DNA of 64,000 nucleotides from Thermodesulfobacterium sp. (lineage in GTDB: Bacteria; Desulfobacterota; Thermodesulfobacteria; Thermodesulfobacteriales; Thermodesulfobacteriaceae), in assembly GCA_017656385.1 (NCBI GenBank), contig JACDNX010000007.1, positions 1 to 64,000 on the forward strand. The letters run 5' to 3'. The notes below the pieces were generated by a model. It saw nothing but the letters and a program-made list of their open reading frames with translations. It did no database searches and was not told the DNA's origin. The position numbers were made by a program, and so were the translations under genes. Below are positions 35,762 to 43,664 of this stretch, piece by piece; position 1 is the stretch's first letter; each line of letters starts with the position of its first letter.

Positions 35762-36492
35762 TTCTTAGCTCCTTTTATAGAGTAAAGAGCAATCATAAAA
35801 GAAATTATAGCTATTACCAATAAAATAAATAAAGAAGAATACTTAAAAGAGTTGTATAAAGCAATACTTCTTAAAGTATGAGATGTTATGGTAAGAGGCA
35901 AAGCTTCAATAACGGGTTTTATGAAGAAAGGTAGATTTTCTGTAGGAAAGAAAGTTCCTCCAAGGAACATCATAGGAGTGATAATAAAATTGGTTACCAA
36001 AGCCTGATCAGCATGAGATTTGATAAGCATTGCTGATGCAAGTCCAAGACTTGCAAAAACAAAGGCATTTAGAAAGACCGTAAGAAAAAAATAGAAATTT
36101 AGATAAAATTTAACTCCTGCTAAAAAAGAAATTACAAGAATGATAAAAGTAGCCAGAAAAGCTCTGGTAACACCACTTAAAACTTCACCAAGAGCATAAC
36201 TGAAGTGGGAAATAGGAGAAGATTGAAATTCTTCAAAAATTTTTAAATAAAAACGAGCTATGTTAATTTCTACATTTATAGCAAAAGCTTGCATCATGCT
36301 TGTGGCAGATATTAAACCAGGGATAAGAAACTCCAAATAACTTTTTCCACCAATGGTTATGTTTTTCCCTAAGCCTATCCCAAAGGCAAAAATGTAAAGA
36401 AGAGGATTTATGGAAAAAGAAATAAGTACCCTTATAAATCTTTTTTTTAAAAGTAAAAATTCTCTTAAATAAGTAGCAAAAAAGCCCTTCAT
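35758..36492 (-). CDS. ABC-2-type permease (second system)
   Basis: A 244-aa inner-membrane protein with about six helices and the ABC-2 family pattern 'SINPLLYIFAFGIGLG', 'FLIPGLISATSMMQAF' and 'TPMMFLGGTFFPTENLP'. It overlaps the ATPase gene by 4 nt (upstream) and the CDF transporter gene by 4 nt (downstream). Substrate unknown. Confidence 0.88.
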   Translation of the reverse strand: MKGFFATYLREFLLLKKRFIRVLISFSINPLLYIFAFGIGLGKNITIGGKSYLEFLIPGLISATSMMQAFAINVEINIARFYLKIFEEFQSSPISHFSYALGEVLSGVTRAFLATFIILVISFLAGVKFYLNFYFFLTVFLNAFVFASLGLASAMLIKSHADQALVTNFIITPMMFLGGTFFPTENLPFFIKPVIEALPLTITSHTLRSIALYNSFKYSSLFILLVIAIISFMIALYSIKGAKN

Positions 36493-37340
36493 AAGTTTTT
36501 TTCTACATATTTTAAAAACGCATCTTCCAAGGTTACTCTTCTCAAACTTACAAAATGATTTTTACTATACTTTAGTAATTCTTTTTCAGCCTCTTTTTTT
36601 TCTTTAAAGTAAAAGGTTTTTAACTTATCTGAGAGATACACATCAACTGCATAATTTCCCAACTGTTTTATAAAGTCCTTAGGAGTATTTATAGCTTTTA
36701 TTTCTCCTGAAAAAATAAAAGCTACTCTGTCTGCCAGATACTCAGCTTCTTCCATATAATGAGTTGTAAGGAGTATAGTGGTTCCATTTGCTTGTATATT
36801 TTTTATAAAACTCCATATTTTTCTTCTTATATGAGGATCAAGACCAACTGTAGGTTCATCAAGAAGTAACAACTTAGGCTTATGCATAAGTGCCCTTATA
36901 ATTAGTACTCTTCTTTTTAGTCCTCCTGAAAGTTCTTTAATTTTAGAATTTTTTCTTTCTTTTAAGTCTGCAAGTTCTAAAAGCTCAGATATTCTTTTTT
37001 TTATAAGAGATAGAGACAATTTGTAAAGTAATCCATGTATTAAAAGATTTTCTTCTACAGTTAGTTCCATATCCAGATTTATGTGCTGCGGAACAATTCC
37101 TATTTGAGATTTAGACCAGATAGGATTATCGTAAAGACTTTTTCCAAATAAATAAATTTTTCCCGAAGTAGGATTGGTAAGACCAGCGATTATTCTAATA
37201 GTGGTTGTTTTTCCAGCACCATTGGGTCCTAAGAGAGCGAAGAGTTCTTTTTTCTTTATTTCAAAAGAAATTCCTTTTAAAGCAACAACTGAGGAATATT
37301 TTTTGACAAGATTTTCAACCTTTAAAGCGATTTTAGACAT
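36489..37340 (-). CDS. ABC exporter ATP-binding protein (second system)
   Basis: A 283-aa ATPase with Walker A GPNGAGKTT, Q-loop 'GIVPQHINLDMELTVEEN', signature LSGGLKRRVLIIRALMH, Walker B LLLLDEPTVGLDP and the switch His in LTTHYMEEAEYLAD. It belongs to the DrrA/NodI/CcmA-like subfamily and drives the permease encoded immediately downstream. tRNA-Ser lies directly upstream. Confidence 0.92.
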   Translation of the reverse strand: MSKIALKVENLVKKYSSVVALKGISFEIKKKELFALLGPNGAGKTTTIRIIAGLTNPTSGKIYLFGKSLYDNPIWSKSQIGIVPQHINLDMELTVEENLLIHGLLYKLSLSLIKKRISELLELADLKERKNSKIKELSGGLKRRVLIIRALMHKPKLLLLDEPTVGLDPHIRRKIWSFIKNIQANGTTILLTTHYMEEAEYLADRVAFIFSGEIKAINTPKDFIKQLGNYAVDVYLSDKLKTFYFKEKKEAEKELLKYSKNHFVSLRRVTLEDAFLKYVEKNL

Positions 37341-37359
37341 TAAGGAAATTGAGTAATAA

Positions 37360-37453
37360 TGGCGGAGGAGGCGGGATTCGAACCCGCGGTACGGGTTTTA
37401 ACCCGTACATGCGATTTCCAGTCGCACCCCTTCGTCCACTCGGGCACTCCTCC
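37360..37453 (-). tRNA. tRNA-Ser (GGA anticodon)
   Basis: A class II tRNA on the minus strand. The acceptor stem is GGAGGAG/CTCCTCC with discriminator G at 37363. The anticodon stem is TGCGA/TCGCA with loop CTGGAAA, giving anticodon GGA. A long variable arm is closed by TACGGGT/ACCCGTA. Unlike tRNA-Pro in this window, the 3' CCA is encoded (37360-37362). It lies in the gap between waaA and the ABC ATPase gene. Confidence 0.96.
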
Positions 37454-37509
37454 AATTTTTTATTAAATTTTAAGACCTGATTTTAATTTTGCAATACCAT
37501 CAAGAGTTT

Positions 37510-38775
37510 TTAGAAAGCTTTGTATTCCAGAAATGATTTAAGCACTTTCAATATTTTCTCGGTAGCACCGGTTTTTTGTTTAAAAATCTGATAAGCTTTT
37601 TTACCCAGCTCAACTCTTTTATCTACATTCTGAATTAGATCTTCCAAAACATCCTTTAAGTATGTTTCTGTTACCTGTAAACAGGCTTTTTCCATTAAGA
37701 ATTCATTGATAAAAGGAAAATTTTCCATAGAAGGTCCAAAAATTACAGGTTTTTCCCAGTAAATAGCTTCTAAAGGATTTTGTCCTCCATGAGGAATAAA
37801 ACTTCCTCCAATTATAGCAATATCACAAATTCTATAAAGAGGAGCAAGAACTCCTATTTTATCTACCAACACAATGAGTTTGGAAAAGGTATCTCTTTTT
37901 ATGTTTTCAGATAAAGTGCTTAATTTGTAAAAACCTATTTCTTTTTTTCCTTTAATTAGTGACTTTACAATTTCTTCAACCTCTTTAAATCTTCCTGGAT
38001 GTCTTGGAGCAAGAAAAAGTGATCCAGAAGAAGTTTTAATAAAAACTTCAGTAATTAACTTTTCTTCGGGAAAATGGGTGCTTCCAGCTACAACAACAGG
38101 TCTGGGAATTAAATTTTCCCACAGAAAACAGATAGGAGATATTTCTATATCAAATTTGGTATTACCCGTAACTATAATTTTCTCTTCAGAAACTCCTAAG
38201 GTCTTAAATCTCTCTTTATACTTTTCATCTTGGACAGCGATTAAAGATATGGAGTTTAAAATAGGTTTTAGAAAAAACTTAATTTTTTTATATCTTTCAA
38301 AGGATTTGTCACTGAGCCTTGCATTTATTAGAAAGACAGGAATATTTTTGGAAGCTGTTAAAATTAAATTTGGCCAGATTTCAGTTTCAGCAATTACCAG
38401 AGCTGAAGGATTAAAAGCATTTAATGTTCTTTTTATAGCAAAGGGGCAATCAAAAGGAAGATAAATAATTTTGACCGGAAGATTTTTAAATTTTTGAAAA
38501 GCCACTTGGTTTCCGGTGTCAGTGATAGTGCTCAATAAAATATCATATTTTGAAGCTAAGTTTTTCAGGAGATTTGAAATTGCACTCACTTCTCCTACAG
38601 AAACAGCATGTATCCAAATAACCTTTCTTTGAGAAATATGCTCTCTTTTCTTAAAAAAAGCAAATTTTTCTTTAAGCCACCTTTTTCTAACATCCCGAGG
38701 TCTTTTAAAATATTCTTTGGGCAGTAATACTCCGGCAGCTAAATAGTATAAAAAGGTATACAACCAGAACATCAT
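37510..38775 (-). CDS. waaA: 3-deoxy-D-manno-octulosonic acid transferase
   Basis: Transfers Kdo from CMP-Kdo to lipid A precursor at the inner membrane. The 421-aa GT-B enzyme has an N-terminal membrane anchor. It has 'VIWIHAVSVGEVSAISNLL', 'ETEIWPNLI', 'FLINARLSDKSFERY', 'VVAGSTHFPEEKLI', 'LAPRHPGRFKEVEEIV' and 'GGSFIPHGGQNPLEAIYW', all diagnostic of WaaA/KdtA. It overlaps the pgeF-like gene by 4 nt. Confidence 0.95.
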   Translation of the reverse strand: MMFWLYTFLYYLAAGVLLPKEYFKRPRDVRKRWLKEKFAFFKKREHISQRKVIWIHAVSVGEVSAISNLLKNLASKYDILLSTITDTGNQVAFQKFKNLPVKIIYLPFDCPFAIKRTLNAFNPSALVIAETEIWPNLILTASKNIPVFLINARLSDKSFERYKKIKFFLKPILNSISLIAVQDEKYKERFKTLGVSEEKIIVTGNTKFDIEISPICFLWENLIPRPVVVAGSTHFPEEKLITEVFIKTSSGSLFLAPRHPGRFKEVEEIVKSLIKGKKEIGFYKLSTLSENIKRDTFSKLIVLVDKIGVLAPLYRICDIAIIGGSFIPHGGQNPLEAIYWEKPVIFGPSMENFPFINEFLMEKACLQVTETYLKDVLEDLIQNVDKRVELGKKAYQIFKQKTGATEKILKVLKSFLEYKAF

Positions 38776-39515
38776 CTCAGTTTCCCTATAAATGAAATTT
38801 GAAATCCTCTTTTCTCTTTATGAAATCTGTGTGACCAATAATAATTGTTTAAACAACAGGTACAATCTTTTGAAACCCAGATATTATCTGGAGGGATTGA
38901 GCATTTTAAAGCCTGATAGTAGTTTAATTTTTCCAGGTCAAGGAAAATCTTCTTATTTTTAAAAATTAAAAAGTTTTCCGCTTTTTTAAAGTTTTTTCTT
39001 AACACCTCAATTACATCTTCTCCCACTTCATAACAGCAGACCTTTACATGAGGTCCTATAGCAATTAATATGTCCTCTGGTTTGTAACCAAAACCTATAA
39101 TTTTTTGTAGAAATTTAAATAAAAGTTTATTAACTGATCCTCTCCATCCTCCATGAACAACTCCTACAAAATCAGCACTTTTATTAGTAACTAAAACAGG
39201 CACGCAATCTGCGGTCCTAACGCCTATAAAGATATGTTTTTGAGTTGTAAATACTGCATCTCCTTCAATTTTAAAAAAACATAAAAATAAATCGTAAGAG
39301 ACAGTTTCTTTAAGTTCTATTATTTTTGTGCTGTGAAGCTGTTTTGGAAAAAAAAATCTAAAAGAGTTTAAAGAGTTTAGTAATTCAAAATTAAAAGAGT
39401 AGGGTAATTTTTTGGAAAAGGCACCTATTAAGGGAAGATTTTCAAAAACAGGCGGAAGTATCAATTCGGTATTGAGTAAAGTCTGAAGAGTTGGTAATAA
39501 ACCTTTCATAGACAT
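38772..39515 (-). CDS. pgeF: PgeF/YfiH-family (LACC1-like) protein
   Basis: A 247-aa protein of the multicopper-polyphenol-oxidase-like family. Members have been reported as purine nucleoside phosphorylase/adenosine deaminase-like enzymes (LACC1) or as editors of peptidoglycan precursors (PgeF). Metal-site motifs VRTADCVPVL, VVHGGWRGSV and IGPHVKVCCYEVGEDV are present. A distinct purine nucleoside phosphorylase is encoded at 51580. The family is clear; which activity applies is not. Confidence 0.88.
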   Translation of the reverse strand: MSMKGLLPTLQTLLNTELILPPVFENLPLIGAFSKKLPYSFNFELLNSLNSFRFFFPKQLHSTKIIELKETVSYDLFLCFFKIEGDAVFTTQKHIFIGVRTADCVPVLVTNKSADFVGVVHGGWRGSVNKLLFKFLQKIIGFGYKPEDILIAIGPHVKVCCYEVGEDVIEVLRKNFKKAENFLIFKNKKIFLDLEKLNYYQALKCSIPPDNIWVSKDCTCCLNNYYWSHRFHKEKRGFQISFIGKLR

Positions 39516-40136
39516 TTATTGCTTGAGAGATTTTAAAAAGTCCGAGAAAGTTTTTTTAAGTGCTTCTAAAGCTTTTCCTCTATGACTTAATCTATTTTTT
39601 TTCTCAATCGGGAGCTCAGCTGCGGTTTTTTCGTAATTATACTCAGGTACTAAAAAAATGGGATCATATCCAAATCCATGAGAACCTTTTGGCTCAAATC
39701 CAATTAAACCCTCCCAAGTTCCCTCAGTTTTTATGTATTTTCCACTTGGATGATAAACCACTATAACGCACACAAAACGGGCTTTTCTTTTTTCAAAAGG
39801 TATTCCTTGAAGCAGTGCCAGAAGTTTTTTATTGTTTTCCTCATCAGTAGCATTTTCTCCTGCAAAACGGGAAGAATAAATTCCTGGTGCTCCGTTTAAA
39901 ATATCCACTTCTAAACCAGAATCATCTGCTAAACACATAAGTCCGGTTTTTTCTGTATAATATTTAGCCTTAAGATAGGCATTTTCAAAAAAAGTTTTAC
40001 CAGTTTCTTCAGGAGGATTTATTTCACAATAGTCTTTAAGGGTTTTTATTTCAAGATCAAAATCTCTTAAAGCCTCACTTATTTCTCTTACCTTACCCAT
40101 ATTGGAAGTTGCTATTAACAGTATTTTATTATCCAT
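39516..40136 (-). CDS. rdgB: XTP/dITP pyrophosphatase (RdgB/HAM1)
   Basis: Hydrolyses ITP, dITP and XTP to prevent misincorporation. The 206-aa protein has the N-terminal 'LLIATSNMGKVREISEAL', 'ETGKTFFENAYLKAKYY', 'LADDSGLEVDILNGAPGIYS' and 'HGFGYDPIF', all family hallmarks. It is coupled to rph (8-nt overlap), a very common bacterial pair. Confidence 0.96.
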   Translation of the reverse strand: MDNKILLIATSNMGKVREISEALRDFDLEIKTLKDYCEINPPEETGKTFFENAYLKAKYYTEKTGLMCLADDSGLEVDILNGAPGIYSSRFAGENATDEENNKKLLALLQGIPFEKRKARFVCVIVVYHPSGKYIKTEGTWEGLIGFEPKGSHGFGYDPIFLVPEYNYEKTAAELPIEKKNRLSHRGKALEALKKTFSDFLKSLKQ

Positions 40137-40842
40137 CTTCTAACACCTCTTTTTGTTTTTTTATAAGTTCAGAAATTCCCTTGTAAGCAATATCTTTCAT
40201 AATAGTAATTTCTTCCCATGAAAAGGGTGCCTTTTCTGCTGCAGCCTGTATTTCAATAATTTTTCCTGATTCGGTCATGAAAAAGTTGGCATCAACTTCT
40301 GCAATAATATCTTCTTCAAAGTTAAGATCCAGATAATATTCTCCACCTATTTTCCCTACACTTATACCCGCCAGATAATCTAAAACTGGATCTTCGGCAA
40401 TAATACCTTTTTCCAGAAGTTTTTTTATTGCGAGCTTTAATGCAACAAATCCTCCTGTTACAGAGGCGCTTCTTGTTCCTCCATCAGCATTAAGAACTTC
40501 ACAATCTACCCATAAAGTTCTTTCCCCAAGTTTTGTTAAATCTACAACTCCTCTTAAGACCCTACCTATAAGTCTCTGAATTTCCATAGATCTTCCCTTT
40601 CTACCCATAATTTCGCGAGGTGTTCTTTCTGCTGTTGCACCGGGAATAAAGGCGTATTCTGCAGTAATCCACCCTGTGGCTGTTCCTTTTAAAAAAGGTG
40701 GAACTTTTTCATCCAAGGATACTGTGCATAAAACCTTAGTATTTCCAAATTCTACAAGAACCGAACTTAAAGGATTTTTTAGAAAATCAGGAGTAAATTT
40801 TACAGGTCTTAACTCATCAGAAGATCTTCCATCACTTCTCAT
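40129..40842 (-). CDS. rph: Ribonuclease PH
   Basis: A phosphate-dependent 3'-5' exonuclease that trims tRNA 3' ends; useful here because at least one tRNA lacks an encoded CCA. The 237-aa protein has 'RSDGRSSDELRPVKF', 'AEYAFIPGATAERTPRE', 'LIGRVLRGVVDL' and 'DCEVLNADGGTRSASVTGGF'. It starts 1 nt after the SPL-like gene's stop. Confidence 0.97.
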   Translation of the reverse strand: MRSDGRSSDELRPVKFTPDFLKNPLSSVLVEFGNTKVLCTVSLDEKVPPFLKGTATGWITAEYAFIPGATAERTPREIMGRKGRSMEIQRLIGRVLRGVVDLTKLGERTLWVDCEVLNADGGTRSASVTGGFVALKLAIKKLLEKGIIAEDPVLDYLAGISVGKIGGEYYLDLNFEEDIIAEVDANFFMTESGKIIEIQAAAEKAPFSWEEITIMKDIAYKGISELIKKQKEVLEDG

Positions 40843-41961
40843 TTAATTTCCTCCTTTTTTAGTTTTATCATAACAGAGATTTAAAGCAACCTCATCAAGA
40901 AGAGTTTTAACTTGGAAAGAAGAGGTTATCTTTTTTCCCAATACCTCTTCCCACATTCTTTCTCCTTCCATGCAAAAATAAAAAGTAACTAAACCTTTTG
41001 TCTCATCAATTATTTTTTTTAAAGAATTATAAAGTTTTCTTCTTAAGTCTATAAAATAACGCTTTTTTCCATCTAAACCTTCTATAAATTCTTGAGAGTA
41101 AATTTTGGTTTTCGGAAATCTGTTTTCTGCTATAGCTTTTAAATCCTTGGGATATCTCAGGGTCCCAAGACTGATCCAGGCTATTTTATTAAGAGGGACA
41201 GAATTTAAAATTTTTTCTAAAACCAAAGGATATTCTTTTTCTGCATCTTCGTAAAATATTATGGGATCAAAGTGAAAAGCTACTGTAAATCCGTGTTTTA
41301 CAGCTTTTTTTGCACTTTCTAATCTTTTTTCTAAAGGGGCAGTTCCCTTTTCTTCATATTTTATAATTTTTTCTGGGTTCACAGACCAAGCAAAGATAAT
41401 TCTCGGATCAGGGTAAAATTTGGAAAAATAGTTTTCAGAAAGAGCTACCTTTGTTTTTAGTTCAAGAACAGCTAAAGGATTTACTTCTTGCCAAAAATTT
41501 ATCAAGATTTCAGATACATTACAGATTGATTCTAAAGCTAAGCTGTCAGCAAATTCTCCTGTTCCTATTCTTAAAACCTGTTTTTTCTCTTTATGTTCTT
41601 TTAAAACCCTTTTCAATTCTGGCAGTCCATCTTCTATTAAATTTGCCCAAATTTTTAGTCCTGGTCTATTTAGATAAAGTTGTAATATACAATAACTACA
41701 ATCTAAGGGACATCCTTCTCCAAAGTGAAATATCTTATATCTACAGCAAAAGTAAGCTTTGGTTCCAGGGCAATTTCTGAAGAAATTACCCTTATAGTGA
41801 ATTAGAAATAGTCTTTTTTTTCCTATGGAGATAAGTTCTGGAAACGGCTTTTTTTCCCATTTGAAATTTTCATAAGAGGATATTATCTTAGCTGGATAAC
41901 TTTTAATAATATTTTGTGCTAACTTGAAGGAAAGGGCAGACTCCTCAATAAAAATTTCCAT
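40843..41961 (-). CDS. Spore photoproduct lyase-like radical SAM protein
   Basis: A 372-aa radical SAM enzyme with the cluster motif in FGEGCPLDCSYCILQLYLN (CxxxCxxC). It also has 'VLRIGTGEFADSLALE', 'ELKTKVALSENY', 'IIFAWSVNPEKIIKYEEKG' and 'VAFHFDPIIFYEDAE', which match the SplB/DUF-type spore photoproduct lyase-like family. True SPL repairs UV spore photoproduct in endospores. This genome looks Gram-negative and non-sporulating, so another DNA lesion or substrate is likely. It lies between asd and rph. Confidence 0.83.
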   Translation of the reverse strand: MEIFIEESALSFKLAQNIIKSYPAKIISSYENFKWEKKPFPELISIGKKRLFLIHYKGNFFRNCPGTKAYFCCRYKIFHFGEGCPLDCSYCILQLYLNRPGLKIWANLIEDGLPELKRVLKEHKEKKQVLRIGTGEFADSLALESICNVSEILINFWQEVNPLAVLELKTKVALSENYFSKFYPDPRIIFAWSVNPEKIIKYEEKGTAPLEKRLESAKKAVKHGFTVAFHFDPIIFYEDAEKEYPLVLEKILNSVPLNKIAWISLGTLRYPKDLKAIAENRFPKTKIYSQEFIEGLDGKKRYFIDLRRKLYNSLKKIIDETKGLVTFYFCMEGERMWEEVLGKKITSSFQVKTLLDEVALNLCYDKTKKGGN

Positions 41962-41974
41962 TTAACAAATTTTT

Positions 41975-42997
41975 CTATAGATAGTTTTTAATTAAAACTT
42001 CTGCAATTTGAACTGCATTGGTTGCAGCACCTTTTCTTAAATTGTCAGCAACTACCCATAGATTAAGTCCATTTTCTATAGAAAAATCTTCTCTTATTCT
42101 TCCCACAAAAACCTCATCCCTTCCTGCAACATCAATCTGAAGAGGATAAAGTTTTTCTTCGGGATTATCAATCACTATTATTCCTGGAGCATTTTCTAAA
42201 AGTTCCTTAGCTTTTTCTACTGTGATTTTCTTTTCTGTTTCAACATTTATTGCTTCTGCATGCCCGTAAAAAACAGGCACTCTTACAGTTGTAGCTGTTA
42301 CTTGTATATCAGGATCTTCCATAATTTTTTTTGTTTCGTTTACCATTTTCATCTCTTCTTTGGTATATCCATTGGGTAAAAATACATCTATATGAGGGAC
42401 ACAGTTAAAAGCTATTGTTTGAGGGATATACTTAGCCGAAGGCATAGGAGATCCTTCACACCAAGCCTTTATCTGATTTTCCAGTTCATTTATAGCCTTT
42501 TGCCCTGCTCCTGAAACTGCCTGATAGGTGCTAACTACTACTCTTTTGATTTTTCCATAATCATGTAAAGGCTTTAATGCTACTACCATTTGAATAGTAG
42601 AACAATTAGGATTAGCAATGATGCCTTTATTTTTATATCCTGCAACTGCATGAGGATTAACCTCAGGAACTACTAAAGGTATTTCTGGATCCATTCTCCA
42701 GGCACTTGAATTATCAATAACTACAGCTCCATCTCTTGCAAAAAGAGGAGCGTAATCTAAACTTCTTTGAGCTCCAGCAGAAAATAAGGCAATATCTATT
42801 CCTTTAAAACTTTTGGTCTCCTCCAATACCTCTACTTCAATTTCTTCGCCTTTAAAAGACAGTTTTAAACCCTTTGATTTGGGTGAGGCAAAAAGTCTTA
42901 GATTTTTAATAGGAAAGTTTCTTTCTTCTAATACAGTAAGCATCATTCTGCCTACTGCTCCTGTTGCTCCAACTACAGCTACATTATATTCTCCCAC
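41975..42997 (-). CDS. asd: Aspartate-semialdehyde dehydrogenase
   Basis: Reduces aspartyl phosphate to aspartate semialdehyde for lysine/diaminopimelate, threonine and methionine synthesis. The 340-aa protein has 'VAVVGATGAVGRMMLTVLEE', the catalytic Cys in 'GIIANPNCSTIQMVVAL' and the late 'VRVPVFYGHAEAINVE'. The start codon is GTG, preceded by a strong AAGGAGGG ribosome site. A candidate promoter (TTGAAC, 18-nt spacer, TATATG) lies about 50 nt upstream. No other DAP gene is nearby. Confidence 0.96.
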   Translation of the reverse strand: MGEYNVAVVGATGAVGRMMLTVLEERNFPIKNLRLFASPKSKGLKLSFKGEEIEVEVLEETKSFKGIDIALFSAGAQRSLDYAPLFARDGAVVIDNSSAWRMDPEIPLVVPEVNPHAVAGYKNKGIIANPNCSTIQMVVALKPLHDYGKIKRVVVSTYQAVSGAGQKAINELENQIKAWCEGSPMPSAKYIPQTIAFNCVPHIDVFLPNGYTKEEMKMVNETKKIMEDPDIQVTATTVRVPVFYGHAEAINVETEKKITVEKAKELLENAPGIIVIDNPEEKLYPLQIDVAGRDEVFVGRIREDFSIENGLNLWVVADNLRKGAATNAVQIAEVLIKNYL

Positions 42998-43150
42998 TTT
43001 TGGCCCTCCTTAAACCAAAGTTTTAAGGTTAAGTTTAAAAACTATCATATAACAAAAAGATTTCAATAGGTTCAAATATTATAGTTTTAGTAACAAAAAT
43101 TTATTCATATGTTTGCACAAAATTTTACATTTTTTCTCAGAAAACTTTAC

Positions 43151-43174
43151 AAAATTAATATTCATGTTAATTTT
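43151..43174. promoter_or_regulatory. Inverted repeat upstream of nikR, possible operator
   Basis: AAAATTAA (43151-43158) and TTAATTTT (43167-43174) form a perfect 8-bp inverted repeat with an 8-nt centre. It lies 67 nt before the nikR start in the divergent asd/nikR region. It could be an autoregulatory site, but AT-rich palindromes arise easily and it does not match a known NikR consensus. I see no strong promoter in the 243-nt gap for nikR. Confidence 0.3.
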
Positions 43175-43240
43175 ATAACCTAAATTTTGAAAACAAAAAA
43201 TTAAAAAGTAATATCAAAAATACTAAGAAGGAGGAATGAA

Positions 43241-43663
43241 ATGGAAAAGTTAGCACGCTTTGGAATTTCTATTCCAGAAGAGCTTTTAAAAACTTTTGAT
43301 AGATATATAGAAAAAAAACACTATGCTAACCGTTCAGAAGCAATAAGAGATTTGATAAGACAGAAACTGGTAGAAGAGGAGTGGAAGGAGTCAAGGGAAG
43401 AAGTTGTTGGAGTAATAACTTATTTATATGATCATCATAAAAGAGAACTTACGGATAAATTGATTGAAATTCAGCATGATCACTATGACAAAATTATTAC
43501 CACCCAGCATATTCATGTGGATCATGATAGATGTCTGGAAGCAGTTTTGGTTAAAGGAAAGGCAAATGAGATAAAAGAACTTGCAGATAAAATCCAAGCA
43601 CAAAAGGGAGTTCTTCACCTCAATGTAGCTTTAACTACTCTTGGAAAGAGTTTGCCTTCTTAA
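43241..43663 (+). CDS. nikR: Nickel-responsive regulator NikR
   Basis: A 140-aa transcription factor: ribbon-helix-helix DNA-binding domain ('RFGISIPEELLKTFDRYIE', 'NRSEAIRDLIRQKLVEEE') joined to a C-terminal ACT-like nickel-binding domain. The high-affinity Ni ligands are visible in the pattern H-x10-H-x-H-x5-C within 'HYDKIITTQHIHVDHDRCLE'. In E. coli it represses nickel uptake when Ni is sufficient. No nickel transporter or hydrogenase is in the window, so its targets lie elsewhere. Strong GGAGGA ribosome site. Ends one base before the convergent rnr stop. Confidence 0.95.
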   Translation: MEKLARFGISIPEELLKTFDRYIEKKHYANRSEAIRDLIRQKLVEEEWKESREEVVGVITYLYDHHKRELTDKLIEIQHDHYDKIITTQHIHVDHDRCLEAVLVKGKANEIKELADKIQAQKGVLHLNVALTTLGKSLPS

Positions 43664-43664
43664 A

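Noticed and set aside
42998-43080. Lysine riboswitch in front of asd
   Set aside because: The leader is too short and AT-rich to hold the large lysine aptamer, and no conserved stem pattern could be found.
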